Shown piece after piece: positions 47,901 to 59,722 of a DNA stretch of 64,000 nt. Numbering within the stretch: position 1 is the stretch's first letter; each line of letters begins with the position of its first letter. The notes beneath the pieces are model-generated. The model saw nothing but the letters and a program-made list of their open reading frames with translations, was not told the origin of the DNA and searched no databases. The DNA lies in contig JAUJYN010000028.1 in the NCBI GenBank assembly GCA_030737835.1, positions 496,001 through 560,000 of the forward strand. Reading direction: 5' to 3'. Made by a program: the position numbers and the translations under genes. Source of the stretch: Acorus gramineus. Lineage: Eukaryota; Streptophyta; Magnoliopsida; Acorales; Acoraceae.

Positions 47901-49140
47901 AGCTCTCTCTATTCAAGAGGGAGTGATAATAGCTGACAATGTGAGTTTTAATTTCTGTCGAGTCAGAGCATAAAATTCCCTCATTTTTCTTCAGAGTGCT
48001 AATAGAGTTCCTTGAAATTCTGGATTTTAGAGATGAATAGAAAAACTTGGAATTTTTGTCGTCTAGAGCAAGCCATTGTTGATGAGATTTTTTTCGGAGG
48101 AAACTCTCTTCCTTTTGAAGATCAGACAAATATGATTTTCGGGCAGGGAATTCTTCAGAAATCAAATCAGGGTAAGAAGAGTTTGTTGGAGAGCCATTTG
48201 AATCTGTGAAAGAGCCCTTCATCTTCCTTGGAGCAGATTTTGGACAGGCCCAAAGACTGTTTTGTTCCAGTGCTTGAGGGCTGCTTTCGTAGCTGCTAAC
48301 TTCTTGGCAGTAATGAAGAGTGGAGAACCAAAGAATACTGAAGACCAAGTAGATTGGACCACTAAGTGGAATGTGGGATGAGATCCCACATTTCAAAATA
48401 TTTGAACGGACAAGGACCTGATTTGATGGGGGCCTGGAGTGAGGTCTTGATAGGAGCATGATCTGAGATTCCGAGGGACAAGTAATGAGATACCGCCGTG
48501 GGTAATTTGGAGAAGAAGCCAATGTTACCAAGAGCCCTGTCCAGTCTGCAAGAAATACGGTTGAGTTGTTGGTTGTTCCATGAGAGTGTATGCCCATCTG
48601 CTCTCAAGTCCTCTAGCCCACTTCTTTCGAGGCTTTCATTGAATTTTCAGACTCGCCGAGTGTTAGTTGGGCGCCCCCCAATTTTCTCATGAGCGAATCT
48701 AACTTCATTGAAGTCTCCACTGACCAGCCATGCCTCAGAGTTGATTGATGATAATAGTCGCACCAAGGTCCTTCAAAGCAGAATTCGATCAGAGGGATGG
48801 TTTGATGCATAGACAACAGTAATATAAAGAGAAGAGGGAAGATGAGAGTCATAGACCTTTATGTGCATATGCTGAGAAGAGGATTCAAGGATTTGAACAT
48901 CCAATTTATTAGGGTTCCATAGAATGCCTATTCACGCATCCGGTGAAAAGGAGAAGGAGCATCCAGGAAAGATGCGATTACATATTCTCTATTGAAGCTG
49001 AGGATGAGTCTTGGTATCCAGGAGACCGACCATGTCAACAAGCTCTTTATTCAACAAGTTTTTTTACTTCCAATTGCTTGTCTCTACCATTGAGACCGCG
49101 CACATTCCAAGTTAGAAAGTTTATTGAGAAACATTGGGTT
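45000..49140 (-). pseudogene. LINE ORF2 (endonuclease-RT-RNase H), broken
   Basis: Segments read in several frames: endonuclease remnants 49140-48600, linker and RT N-terminus 48597-47780, RT fingers and palm 47801-47202 (ending GVRQGDP), RT thumb with FADDLLIFSN 47205-46702, zinc-binding domain 46659-46028, RNase H from 45879. In a working element this protein nicks DNA and primes reverse transcription at the target. Several shifts and stops separate the pieces. Confidence 0.85.
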
Positions 49141-49396
49141 TACCCCTGACTTGGGAGTGCGAGTCCTGGTGGAGGTTCATTGATGGAGTTTGTCACTCCT
49201 CGAGGCGATCGAAGTGGTCAGGGTCTGAAGGGGAACGATCTTGCGCTGGACTTTTTTCTGCTTGTGTTTAGGAGGGAGCTTGACTTGCTCTGGAGGATCA
49301 TTGACCAAGGTTGTACTTGAAAGGGATAATTCCCCATGCACATTAGCTTCAATAGTTGATGAATCCAGAGATTTCTGCACCTCTTGGTTTAGAGAC

Positions 49397-50826
49397 TCAA
49401 TGATAGCTGTTTCTATAACAGTCATTGGGTTCTACATTAATCTGCTCTTCCTCTTGAGGTAGCTCATCCTCAATTTCTAAGACACTGAATCTATTGTTAG
49501 TTCCACCCTCTGAATTGGGGGTGGAATCTTCCTTTAGCACGCTATTCTGACCCACAACTTCAATGTGTCCACTGGTTTCCTGGATTGCGGACTCAACTAC
49601 GGCTTTGACAATGAAAGAGTCTTCGAGCAAGACCTGAGTGACTACAGCTTGAGGGACTTCTTCTAGAGAGTTGATAGCTTGGGTTGAAGATATCAAATGA
49701 TAAGCATCTTGGGAGGCAACTGCATTTCCAGTTCTAATAACTGGGACATAGTGTTGAGTAGTTTTCTCCCTTGACTGTGCTTGGGGAACACCTTGGACAC
49801 TGCATTGGGCTTTCGAGTGGCCAAATGTGCTGCATTTTTTGAAAGGAGATGGTTTCCAATCATATTCAACGGGGATTTCCCTCCACACGTTGTCCTCCCG
49901 ATATAAGATAGTGTCTGGAAGCTCTGAATGAGCTGATATTTCCACACAAACTCTGGCAAAAGCAATACATGGCCTACCAGCAGTTGTAGAGTCCATGTAT
50001 AGGGGCTTACCGATGGCACTGGCCAGTTTGCTGATCAGACGAGTACCCCACATATGAAGGGGGAGTGTAGGGAAACATATCAATAAAGGGATAGTCTCAA
50101 GACGCTCTATTTCAAGCCTCATACCCCTGTTCCACAATCGTAGGACAATAGGTCGCTTTGCCATCAGCCAAGGACCACCCTCCATGGCATTCATAAGGTC
50201 ATCCTCATCGGAGAATTTTGCAATGAAGAAACCACCATTTCGCATTAAAATTTCCATGTTTCCTTTAGGTTTCCATAATCTATGCAAGAAATCCACAAAG
50301 GGTTTATAATAGGGTTTTTTTTACCTATGACATATCCAACCAAGGAAAGTGCCTAGTGAGTGTCCATCTCCTTGAGGTCCTCCTCGTCACAGACAACGAA
50401 CTTTCGACCCTCGTGAGTGCCCAATTCCACAGATGAAAGAAGAGTATTCGATTGTCTCCTGGTCTGGAAAGGAAAGAGCTGAGCCCAAGATTTGCTCGCA
50501 GAAGCTAGGGGTTGAGGATTTCCAGGTCGAGGAAGAGGGTCTCTACGAGTTCCCTGAGTCATCGGGACCCTTGGTGGCACCTTCAATGGAGGAGGGTTGA
50601 CCAGGCCTCTGCTCCGCGAAGAGGTGGAAGGAGGGTCTTCTATAATATCTTTGCCCTTGGTGGAGGTCCTTATTCCCGCAAACGCTAGGGATTTCAGGAT
50701 ATTATCAATGCTTCTCGCTCGAGGAGGAGCAAGAGGAGAGGGCTTCTCGGTTGGCACCTGCACACCTGCGACAATAGTGGAGGAAGGGCCCAGAGTCCTC
50801 GAGGGTGGCTGCTCTAAAAGAGACAC
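49397..50826 (-). pseudogene. LINE ORF1 (DUF4283 / zinc-knuckle RNA-binding protein), broken
   Basis: ORF1 proteins of plant L1 elements bind element RNA. The first piece (50826-50353) is Pro/Ser-rich and ends in KFVVCDEEDLKEMDTH and a stop. The DUF4283 core follows in another frame (50296-49397): MEGGPWLMAKRPIVLRLWNR, then LPLHMWGTRLISKLASAIGK, then KKCSTFGHSKAQC, whose knuckle lacks part of the CCHC spacing. The tail is Ser/Thr/Glu-rich with ENS-like linker sequence. Confidence 0.8.
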
Positions 50827-51031
50827 AGTCTGGGCAGGTCCTTTAATGGAGAGGGAGGCCCATCAGGACGAGTAGTGGAAGACATCCCCCTTGCAGGGGG
50901 CTAGTGGGTGGCCGCGAATCCCGTCGCAAGTTTCACCCTAGGTTTCAGCTCTCAAAAGGAAGATGATCCTTATGTTGATACAGGGTATCTCAGGCTAGTG
51001 GTTGACTGACTAACTAAAGGGATATGTTTTT

Positions 51032-51206
51032 AATTGTGGGTTCTTGTGATTTTTGTTCTCGTTTTGTTTGATTTTGGAGTTGTTTATAGGTTTCAATTGA
51101 TGTGGTTAAGGATGCAAATGGTTTGCCAAGCGACACCGGAGAAGAAGTTCATAATCCTACACTGTTTGGATAAAAAAAAATTAAGTTATTTTGATGTTTA
51201 TGATTA
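51032..51206. other. Unidentified exon-like stretch beside the LINE
   Basis: After TTTATAG, 51088-51170 reads VSIDVVKDANGLPSDTGEEV and then a stop. The 18-mer TATAGGTTTCAATTGATG also occurs at 43936-43953. It may be an exon relic of a duplicated or displaced host gene; not enough is visible to name it. Confidence 0.25.
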
Positions 51207-53316
51207 GAGTCTTGATACACAGGCCTTATCTTACAAGCCCCACTCACAGGCCCCCATTAGGTGTCACATTATGATTGGCTGTTTGATTGAATTTTACAAA
51301 AGGACAAAAAAACAAAATACAAAACCACCACTATTTAAAACCCTTGGTTTCTCATGCCAAAACCCCCTTTTTTGTTTTATGTTGTCTTCCCTTCCATTTT
51401 TGAAACCAAATTTCAAATTTCAAATTATCTAGGGTTTCCAAAAATGGAATTGACAATCAAAATCATGCCAACAACCTCTTTCCATTTCGTCTAAAACAAC
51501 GAAAAAGTTCTAAAATTTGTTTGCAGCTTCACTTTCAACCAGAAATCAAACATTTTCTTCATCCGATTGTATAATCAATGGCGAAAATGGGTAAGCAATA
51601 TTTTTTTTTTTGAAATGCATTTGTTGTTTTAATGATTATTCTAAAACAATCATCATAAAAAAATTATTTGCGATTAGTATATTAGCTTTTTTCGTATGAA
51701 TGATTTGAAGAACTATATGAATCTAATGTTATTCTAATTTTTGTGTAGCTCCTCGGCCGCATCTAACTTTTTAAATAAATGTATCGGATGTTTCTGATAC
51801 ACCTGTAGCAGAAATGTTGCTGGACGTGACATATTGTTTCCTAATTGCACAAGGAATGTAACTTAATTTTTATTTGTTTATACTTTATAATGTATAAATA
51901 TATATGACTTTTAACAAAGTTATTGGATGTATGCGGATTTCATATGTGTAACGTGTTTTTTTTCTCCAAAATATAACTAACTATTAAAAGAATGTACTTG
52001 ACTTCTTTTTATTATGAATATTATGTGTATATGAATGTTGCATGTGTATGTGTGTTATGAAGTATGTGGGATCATTCATTAGTTATATGTGTATTCGATA
52101 ATGAGTGACTCTGGGTGTTTTATCATATATGTAGATGATAAATATTGCAAAAAACCACAAACAAGTTCAAATGTATTGTGATGTATCTAAATGAAAATTT
52201 TTAATTTCTTGTAATTGATTTAAACTGAAATGTAACTGACTTTTTAAAAATGTAACTTAATTATGATAAATGTAACTCACTCTCTCATTAAGCACATTAC
52301 ACACAGATTCAACAAAAAGGATACAAAACATGTCATTGGAAAGAGAAACTAAAGCTAAGGTGAAAAGAAAAGGAATATGAAAGAAGCACATCCAACAGCT
52401 TCACCAATATTTTGCACATTGCAACTTTCAAAATTATTCACTTGCTTTTTTGTTGACTTGAAAACCTTATATGCCTTCACCAACATACGCACATCTTGTT
52501 CTGAATCAAATGTCATTCCAACACTTTGAATAATTGCTTCTGCACATTGCTACTCAACATCATCAATTGAATCTTTTTGTGGACTACCTTCCAAGGAAAA
52601 TGTAATTGAATCCCTGTATGCCCTATATGCAAAATTCAGATAAAAAGACAATTACATTTTATGAATATAACTTAGTTTGAAAATATATCGCACAAACAAT
52701 TCAGTTACATTTGTGAATGCAACTAACTTTTACTATGTATTACATATAAACATCAGTTATATTAAAAAAAAAAGTAACCGGCTTACAAAATGCAATACAT
52801 AAAGGTTTAGATTAGTTGAAAATGTAACAAACTTTTAAAAAATAATTTAATATTTTTTTAATATTAGAAATGTAATTGATTTTGAAAAATAATGCATATA
52901 AGTTCAAAGAAAAAGTTAGAAATGTAATTGATTTTCGAATGTTATTCAAGCCAATGCCATTATAACATCAAAACTCTAAAAAAATCCTTCAAAAAAATAA
53001 TTTTAACATCAAAACAACATAGTCAAACAACATCAAACATAAATTCAATAAGAAAAATGAAAAATGGATGATTACCAATTTAATTGTCAAAACTAAATAA
53101 AAAATAAAAAAATGATTGAAACTCCATTACACCCACGGTTCTACATGAGGAAATTGTAACCATCCATTAATCGTGGAGAGTGGTTATTGAATGCACCCAT
53201 TAATTACGTTGATGAGTTACCTAAATTTGTTTAATGGGTATATTCGGTAATACAAGCTATGACACGTCATGGGGCTTCCACGAGGCTTATATAATGGGGC
53301 CTGTGAATCATTTTCC
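51207..53316. mobile_element. Non-autonomous MULE deletion derivative, 2.1 kb
   Basis: Flanked by a 9-bp duplication TTATGATTA at 51198-51206 and 53317-53325, the MULE size. The terminal inverted repeats are weak: GAGTCTTGATACACAGGCC at the left and, inverted, GGAAAATGATTCACAGGCC at the right. Inside on the minus strand (about 52600-52390) a relic reads VGMTFDSEQDVRMLVKAYK, the start of a FAR1-type DNA-binding domain. The rest is AT-rich with frequent AATGTAACT motifs. Confidence 0.75.
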
Positions 53317-53325
53317 TTATGATTA

Positions 53326-54901
53326 TTCTAGTATAAATAAGTAATAAGTGATTTTTTGTTTTATTTTATTTTTAATTATTCTAATTGAGAAATGTAATAA
53401 TAATGTTTTTGATGTTTGGTTGACCATGGATAAATTGTGGATAAAATGTGGAAATTTTTTTTATAAAATGCGAAAAAATAATTTGACCTGTGTGCCGCCT
53501 GATTTATAAAATGCAATGATAGTTGATTTGATAGTAGGGCCCACATATTTAAATATATTGAATAACGTTAAATAATTTAATTTCAAGGGATAGCATGGAT
53601 AATATATCACTTTATGTAAGTTAATTTTAACGTATATATATTCCACCTTATCCCTGCAAGCTTATTCCGCTCCCAATTCCAAACATGAACCTTATCCCGG
53701 CAAGCTTATTCCCCTCCTTCGTCTGTCTGTCTTCCTTTTTATAGGCAAAGCTTGCGGACTTCAATAGGTTTGAAATCCGTGGTCATTCATCCTTGAGTGA
53801 CTACTTGTCCTCTTTTGGTGTCTTCTTTTTGCTTTAAGTCATTTCTTCTTTTTTTCATTTTTGTCGGGTGCTTCCTTAACTATCCTTTTGAACCCGTGAG
53901 TTGCTAGGGCCTTCTGGATTCTTCTTCATTTTTGTCTGAGACATAGTTGAGACAACCAAGAAATCTTTGAAGTTATTTTTTTTATCTTTTATGTCATCTG
54001 GTAATTTGTCTGCAAAATCTATTACCCTTTTTATGGGTGTAATAATCAACTCGTCTTCAAGAAAATTTAAGGATATGATAGACATAAGATAGATAGGATG
54101 GGTACTGAAAAGACTTATCTTATTAAACATGCATAATACATACTACATAGCACTGTATATTGTGGAGACAAATGGGATTTCGGATTTTCTTTGTTTACGT
54201 TGTTTTTATTTTAGTTATGTAATCCAAGAGAAGATGAATTAGTGGTGTTTATGCTGATTTTCTTTCTGGTTTACAATTTGCACAAAAACAATGAAGAGAG
54301 TTGTGTTACAGTATACATTTTATTCATGTACATGCCGTTTGTCTCCACATCTCTTATTAAAATTTTTTTTATATTTTTTCTAAATAACATTATTTAATTA
54401 TTTTTTATAAAAATAAAAAATTTATGAATTTTAAAAGAATAATAATAAATACATGTGAATTGCATTTTTCAAAAAAAAAAAAATCAAATCAAAATGTGTT
54501 ACACAAAATCTATAACCATGAGAATGGGTTCAACAACATTTCAATGAAACCATCCTGAGTTTATCATATGTGACTATCAATTTGTGCAATTAATCACAAA
54601 AGAAAAAAAGTGAAAGAGACCACATGTAAGAATTTTTTTATGGGATTAGAACGAACAGATAGAGGTAACTTTGTTAGTTTGACTATAAGGCCCGCCTATG
54701 AAGTCTCTCCAATTAATAATAAAAAAATAAAATAAAACTCGAATTAAATAATTGTTTTTAATCAAACAATGGCAAAATGTCAAATTGGGCATGAGTTGGG
54801 GGTATTTTCTAAAAGATGAAATTCGCATGTACAGAAGACAAGATAAGATGCGTACATGCCACCGATAACAAAATCCATATCACAAGTCTGTTGGAAAAAA
54901 T
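53326..54901. other. Upstream region of the RHON1-like gene
   Basis: AT-rich. CCTTATCCC[T/G]GCAAGCTTATTCC occurs twice, about 45 bp apart (53648 and 53692). A minus-strand reading frame at 53876-54130 (KRVIDFADKLPDDIKDKK) has no recognised family. Otherwise nothing is seen. Confidence 0.4.
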
Positions 54902-57900
54902 ATGCAATCCCTCCTCCTCCCCAAATCCCCCTCCCTCGCCCTCAACTTCAGACCCTTCCCCAAATCAGGTAAAAATAATGAAAACTCTTTTTCTCCATGT
55001 TGAACTTCTGTGTGAGCAATTGATCTCTCGGTTTTCTTCCATATATTCTGTTGCCTTTGTATTCTTGCCAAAAAAAAAAGAGGAGAGAGAGACCAAGGTG
55101 CAACATTGCTTTGAATCAATCATATATGGTGCATTAGTGTAAACAAGAATTGTTTTAGGCGACTTATTCTTTGCGGTCATGAGAAATTGAAACTTGTAAG
55201 TGTATCCGAAACCCTTCGAGGCAAGGACTAGTAGTTTGGGTGTCTGTATCGACCCACTCGGAAGTTTCCCTACGGACACCTGGGTAAGTCGAGGGCGGGA
55301 ATAGAACGTGCGCCAATGGGAGCAAACTCATGGTACTAGCCAACTCAACGTGACCCTGATGGGTAATTGTAACTTGTAAGTGAATCTTGGCTTGTTGAAG
55401 GGTATGATATGAGTGTGCGTGAGTGTACCTGTGGAATAATCCTTAGTGGCTAATCTGACTTGTGTACAAATATCTGATGATACCCATTTGTCTGGTTATG
55501 AAGATTTGATGTTGATTTTCATAGATGGGAGCTATGACTGTATATTGCTCTCCGATTATGCTAATTTTCATTGTGGACTTACTTGATGAACGCAGACCAA
55601 TTGAATGCATTAAAAAATGCTGGTGGTTCTTTAGGAGATGCTTTCTTGGTGATGAGGCACTCTAGCATTAGTTGGAAAAACCTCTACCGCACAGACCTAC
55701 AAACCCTGTGCATATAGTAAATTGAGGGGATTCAAACTCGTGACCTATGAGGAGCATACCAATAGCTCTAGCCAAAGAATGAACCCGTGTTGGTTTTCTA
55801 ATGCAGTGTGGATATGTGTATACAACAAACTACCACCCGACAGATTCAAAGAGGTAAAAGTTGGGAGGATGTAGTAGATCTGGAAGCAGCAGAACCGATG
55901 ATTGCAGAATGGGCTCTTGATAGAAACGAACAAGTGGATCAGTTGTCCACTTGTCCGTCTTGACGAATGATGACACACCTGCCGGCTGCCGGGCTGTTGG
56001 GCAGTGCAGAGATGGCTAGGTAGACTAACCAACGGCTCATCTGCCTAACAATCTGACAACCTATTTGTTAGCAGTTTTTTTTATCAATTTGTTCGGATTT
56101 TTTGTAACTAAGTTGGTTAGGATCCAACGACCAGTAAAGTCATTGGATAAGTTAGTCAGGTTCAATTTTTTGGTAATCCATGTGCTCTCATATGGATCAA
56201 TTAGATCTCTCCATTAAAGATACGTGTACCTGCCCCTCTGGTCGACCGAGTGGCCTATAAATAGGTCCTTTTGGAGTTGTAAATGAATCAAGTTGTTTAC
56301 TTTTGTTTTCTCTTTAATGTAAATATTATTTTAGGGAACTCATGGCTTTGTTAAGCAGTAAATTTTTTTTTTTAGTTTGCTCTATCTCACTATCTTGAAG
56401 GCTTTGACTCTTCTTCATCAGTTCTCGATTTGCATCTTTTCTTCCTTAGGAGATTTAGTTGTGTCTAATTCTAACTTTTTGTTGTTCTAATGTAGGTGTT
56501 GAATATTATCTTATATATGCTTGTTCTTCTACTTCTTTTAGAACCTGTTTGGTATGAAATAGATGGAATGTATCCCCAAAACATTGTTCTCTTCAACTAT
56601 CTCCCCTTAATTTATTGGGTTGGCCTTTGTCTTCACGCAGTGTGTGGTTTGGTTAGATTTTTTTTTACTGTTTTGATAGAAGTTTGTGTGAGGTAGGGAA
56701 AGTTAACCTTGAATAAACCCATACAACCTATCCCCATGATAAATTTGTTCCCCTAATCCTAGACTATTCTGGGACAACAATCTGAAGTTGTTTTTGCTAA
56801 CCAAAGAGGATTTTGTGGGATATTAACGTAATTTTATCCATTGTGCCTATATTTATACTCTCAACAAAAAATCCTCCTTCATGTATTAGTTCAATCGTAA
56901 CATGAAGGTTCCCCCCCCACGCAGCATGTGTCACTTACTGATGCTTGGTGACTCCTATTATTACATATAGTTGTGCGTGTTATATCCTTATTTCATAGCT
57001 TTGTGCAAAATTTTGGGCTTTGTAGTCAAAGGTTTCTTCAAAAAATATGTGGCTAAACCATTTTGTGTGTTCTGTTGATAATAACTTTTAGGACACCATC
57101 TTGTATGTGTTTTCTCTTGTGTACCGTTGCTATCATGTCTAAATTTAAGCATCAAATAGCAACTAAGGGATCAATTTTTTGATGCAGCTTATTGAACTTG
57201 ACAGAGATTGCAGATGATGCTCAACATTTTTCCTACTGGAGGGACCTGCCTCAGTTGTCTGTGTCATGCATCAGATCTGAGGGAAGTGGAAGAGGACGTA
57301 GGAGGAGGAATACCACCTCTGATGGATCCACAGAGAATCAGGATGAATTAAAGGCCACTCAGTCATCTGATGGGGAAGACTCCAAATCCTCCAGTCAAGA
57401 GGAGATAATCGCATTATTTAGAAGGATACAATCTTCGATCTCAAAGGAAGGTTCTGTAAGAACCAAGTACAGAAGACCCATCAAGACAAAAGAGAGGCAA
57501 TCAAGTGAATCTGTTTTGGAAGTTCTCCGACAGTATCCACCTAAGAAGCAAGAGAGAGGTAATGTGCAACCAGTCTTAAAGGATTTGCAATCATTGAAGA
57601 CATATTTCCTCTTTGGCTAAACTAAAATGAATAAATAAATATAGAGAGAAAACAATAGATATATGAGCATGATTTCTGGTTTAGCATTCAATTAATATTC
57701 AGTAGATTGAAAAAGGGAGTTGACAATGTATTATCATCCCAGATTGAACAAGAGACTATTTGGCACAATGTTCGGAGTCAGGATCTCTACATACCACCTT
57801 AACTTTTCAGTTGCTGTGGATTAAAATTTCATTTCTCTAAAGTAATATAAACCATGTTTTTTTTAAAAACAAATTATTTACTGGGTTAATTTATGGTGTT

Positions 57901-58814
57901 TGTCATGTGATTGCTCATCTACCATGTCCAAGTTGCAAATTTATTGCTAAAAATGCATAATCATAAATTGAATCTCCCGAGTACGATAAACATTAATTTG
58001 GAAAACTTATCTTTCTAAGCATAGAAGGCTGAACAGCCTGAACTAGACTACAGAATAGATATATGGAAATCTGGGATGCATCAATTCTTTTTATAAGAGC
58101 AGAATCCATCTACAAAACTTAGGCTGCAAAAATTAATCAGTAGGGTCACATCTGAACACCACAGTGCCTCTGTGGTGGTTATAGCATCTAAGCAAGCAGT
58201 AACGTTGAATGGCTCAAAAATATGTGACCAAGCGAAATGCTAATATGAATAGGTTTCGAAGATCATATATGATTTTCTTATTTTATATTCTCATCTTTGT
58301 AAGATTCTTCATTCTTGTGTGTGCATTGTGCAGGTCTTGTTGATAACTTGCTATAAATGTAAAATTAACTTTACTTGTTTTCAGAAGCTAAAGTCATTCA
58401 AAACGATTATATTCATTATAAAGTTCAATATGAGTTTTCAATTAGTATTTATGGATGTTGTCAAATAAAGGTTCAACCAAAGAAGTGGATGAGGTACAGG
58501 TCTTGAGTGGTGGATCGCAAAGGGGAGAAAAAACCGAAGACAATGTGCAGTCCACAGACTTCAAGCCATCAAGACCAGCATCGAATTTCGTGAAGAAGTC
58601 GCCAATCCCATCACCGTCGACACCTAAAGAGGAGATTGTTATGATAAGTGGAGGAGGATTGACGGCTGTGGTGACTGAAGAGGCATTGGAGCGTCCAAGA
58701 CTTGATGCTTTGAAGCTTCCTGAGCTGAAAGAACTAGCTAGATCCAAAGGCCTGAAAGGTTACTCAAAGATGAAGAAGGGAGAGCTAGTGGAGCTCTTGA
58801 AAGGGGTGGAATAA
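54902..58814 (+). CDS. Rho-N (SAP-like) domain plastid protein, RHON1/BP-73-like
   Basis: Exons 54902-54968, about 57205-57558 and 58471-58814 give 765 nt, 254 aa. Exon 1 is a transit-peptide-like start (MQSLLLPKSPSLALNFRPFP). Exon 2 is basic, then acidic-Ser (GRGRRRRN, SSDGEDSKSSSQEE), and holds IIALFRRIQSSISK and SVLEVLRQYPPKK, as in rice SAP-like protein BP-73. Exon 3 ends with the Rho-N domain LKLPELKELARSKGLKGYSK. Arabidopsis RHON1 binds plastid RNA and works with RNase E; the same role here is inference. This protein is shorter than RHON1 and closer to BP-73. Exon 2 may instead start at 57214 in the same phase, three codons shorter; the better pyrimidine tract ends at 57187, but that site gives the wrong phase. 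Exon 3's acceptor (AATAAAG) is also weak. Confidence 0.8.
54969..57204. other. Intron 1 of the RHON1-like gene
   Basis: 2.2 kb. Two minus-strand tRNA-derived SINE-like pieces are at about 55290-55370 and 55745-55800 (GGCTAGAGC, then GAGTTTGAATCCCC). Near 56260, CCTATAAATAGGTCCTTT looks like the core promoter of a small LTR, but no LTR ends were found. Confidence 0.5.
55745..55800 (-). mobile_element. tRNA-derived SINE-like head
   Basis: The minus strand has TTGGCTAGAGCTATTGGTATG and GAGTTTGAATCCCC, close to the A and B boxes of a tRNA promoter. Body and tail are not delimited. Confidence 0.35.
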
Positions 58815-59649
58815 TTCCCTCAAAAAAGACCTGAAACTCGAAAACTTGGCGAGACCAGAAGGAAATCTGTGGGAAATTAAGGTGTTATATGGAATGCTAA
58901 CATAAACAGGACAGACTGTGGGTTGAATGATTTTTTTTTTTTGGGTTTTTTCTATTTTGTTCATTGTGGTTTTTCCCCAGTGTGCCTCTTTGTAATTCCT
59001 TGAACTTTTGTTTGATTTTTCCACCAAATTTATTCTTGTAAGGGGACACGCAAGATGGACATTAAAATTGCCATTTGTTCCTCTAATTTCCCAGCATTGA
59101 TAAAAAGTTCTATTTATTCCAATGATACTGTAGCATTGTCTATGGTACCAAGTAGGGTTTAAAAACTATGAATTGAGTGTTATTAGAAACAAGAGACATC
59201 ATTTAGGAATGCACAGTCATTTAGTGATGCAGGTTCCCTTTTTTGATTTTGTACTGATGGGTAGAGTTGTAGAGTTGCAAATCTCGTGATCCTGCTCATT
59301 TTTTGTACGCATTCCAGTTCAAATCTTTGTAACCGTTTATTAATTATGAATGAACTATATTTTTTCACAAAAAAAGATGTATACTTTTAATGAATTTCAA
59401 TATTGACAATCAGGGCAATACCATAATTTTTCTGAATTTGCGCGTGACCTCTCAGATGACTCATAACTATCTTTAATTGTCAACATGCACGCTTAAATAT
59501 ATTCTGACATGTGCATATGCAGCCAGATATTTATCATGCCCCCATGAGAATGTAAAACGTGCTCTTGTCATTAAGTAAAGTGTAATTATTTTGACATAAA
59601 TATAATAGTACTTACTATATATAACTTATGAAAATAGTGCTCGCACATA
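58815..59649. other. 3' flank of the RHON1-like gene
   Basis: Probable 3' UTR to about 59100, then AT-rich DNA without recognisable features. Confidence 0.45.
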
Positions 59650-59722
59650 TCTGTTATAGTGTAGTTGGTTAGGATACTCCTCTCTCACCTTGCAAGACTT
59701 GGGTTCAACTCCTGACAATGGA
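59650..59722 (+). pseudogene. tRNA-Glu(CTC)-like relic
   Basis: The 73-nt length, A box TAGTGTAGTTGG, anticodon region CTCTCAC (CTC) and B box GGTTCAACTCC match tRNA-Glu. The acceptor arms (TCTGTTA / CAATGGA) pair poorly and the anticodon stem (TCCTC / TTGCA) does not close. A TTTTTTTT terminator follows at about 59731. It may be a decayed tRNA gene or a SINE head. Confidence 0.6.

Larger units (their letters stand above)
44904..51018 (-). mobile_element. Nearly full-length plant L1-type LINE
   Basis: Minus strand, about 6.1 kb, 5' end near 51018 and poly-A (T run on plus) at 44900-44910. Target duplication GGGATATGTTTTT at 44891-44903 and 51019-51031. ORF1 region 50880-49400: Ser/Pro-rich start, DUF4283 domain (LWNRGMRLEIERL) and a degenerate zinc knuckle near 49830. 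ORF2 region about 49140-45000: endonuclease, reverse transcriptase 47810-46900 (RPISLCNSLYKII, KIDLRKAFDSVRW, FADD at about 47110), zinc-binding domain about 46700-46030, RNase H (WLKANSDGSLSDD) near 45520. ORF1 has an in-frame stop at 50353 and a frame change after it; ORF2 is broken into at least five frame segments, so it is not autonomous. Confidence 0.92.

Noticed and set aside
53876-54130. Minus-strand reading frame of 84 codons
   Set aside because: AT-rich, no recognised domain, no splice or promoter context; could be chance.
56230-56300. Small LTR-type promoter (TATAAATAGG) in intron 1 of the RHON1-like gene
   Set aside because: Only the core-promoter look-alike is seen; no TG...CA ends, target duplication or PBS could be located.
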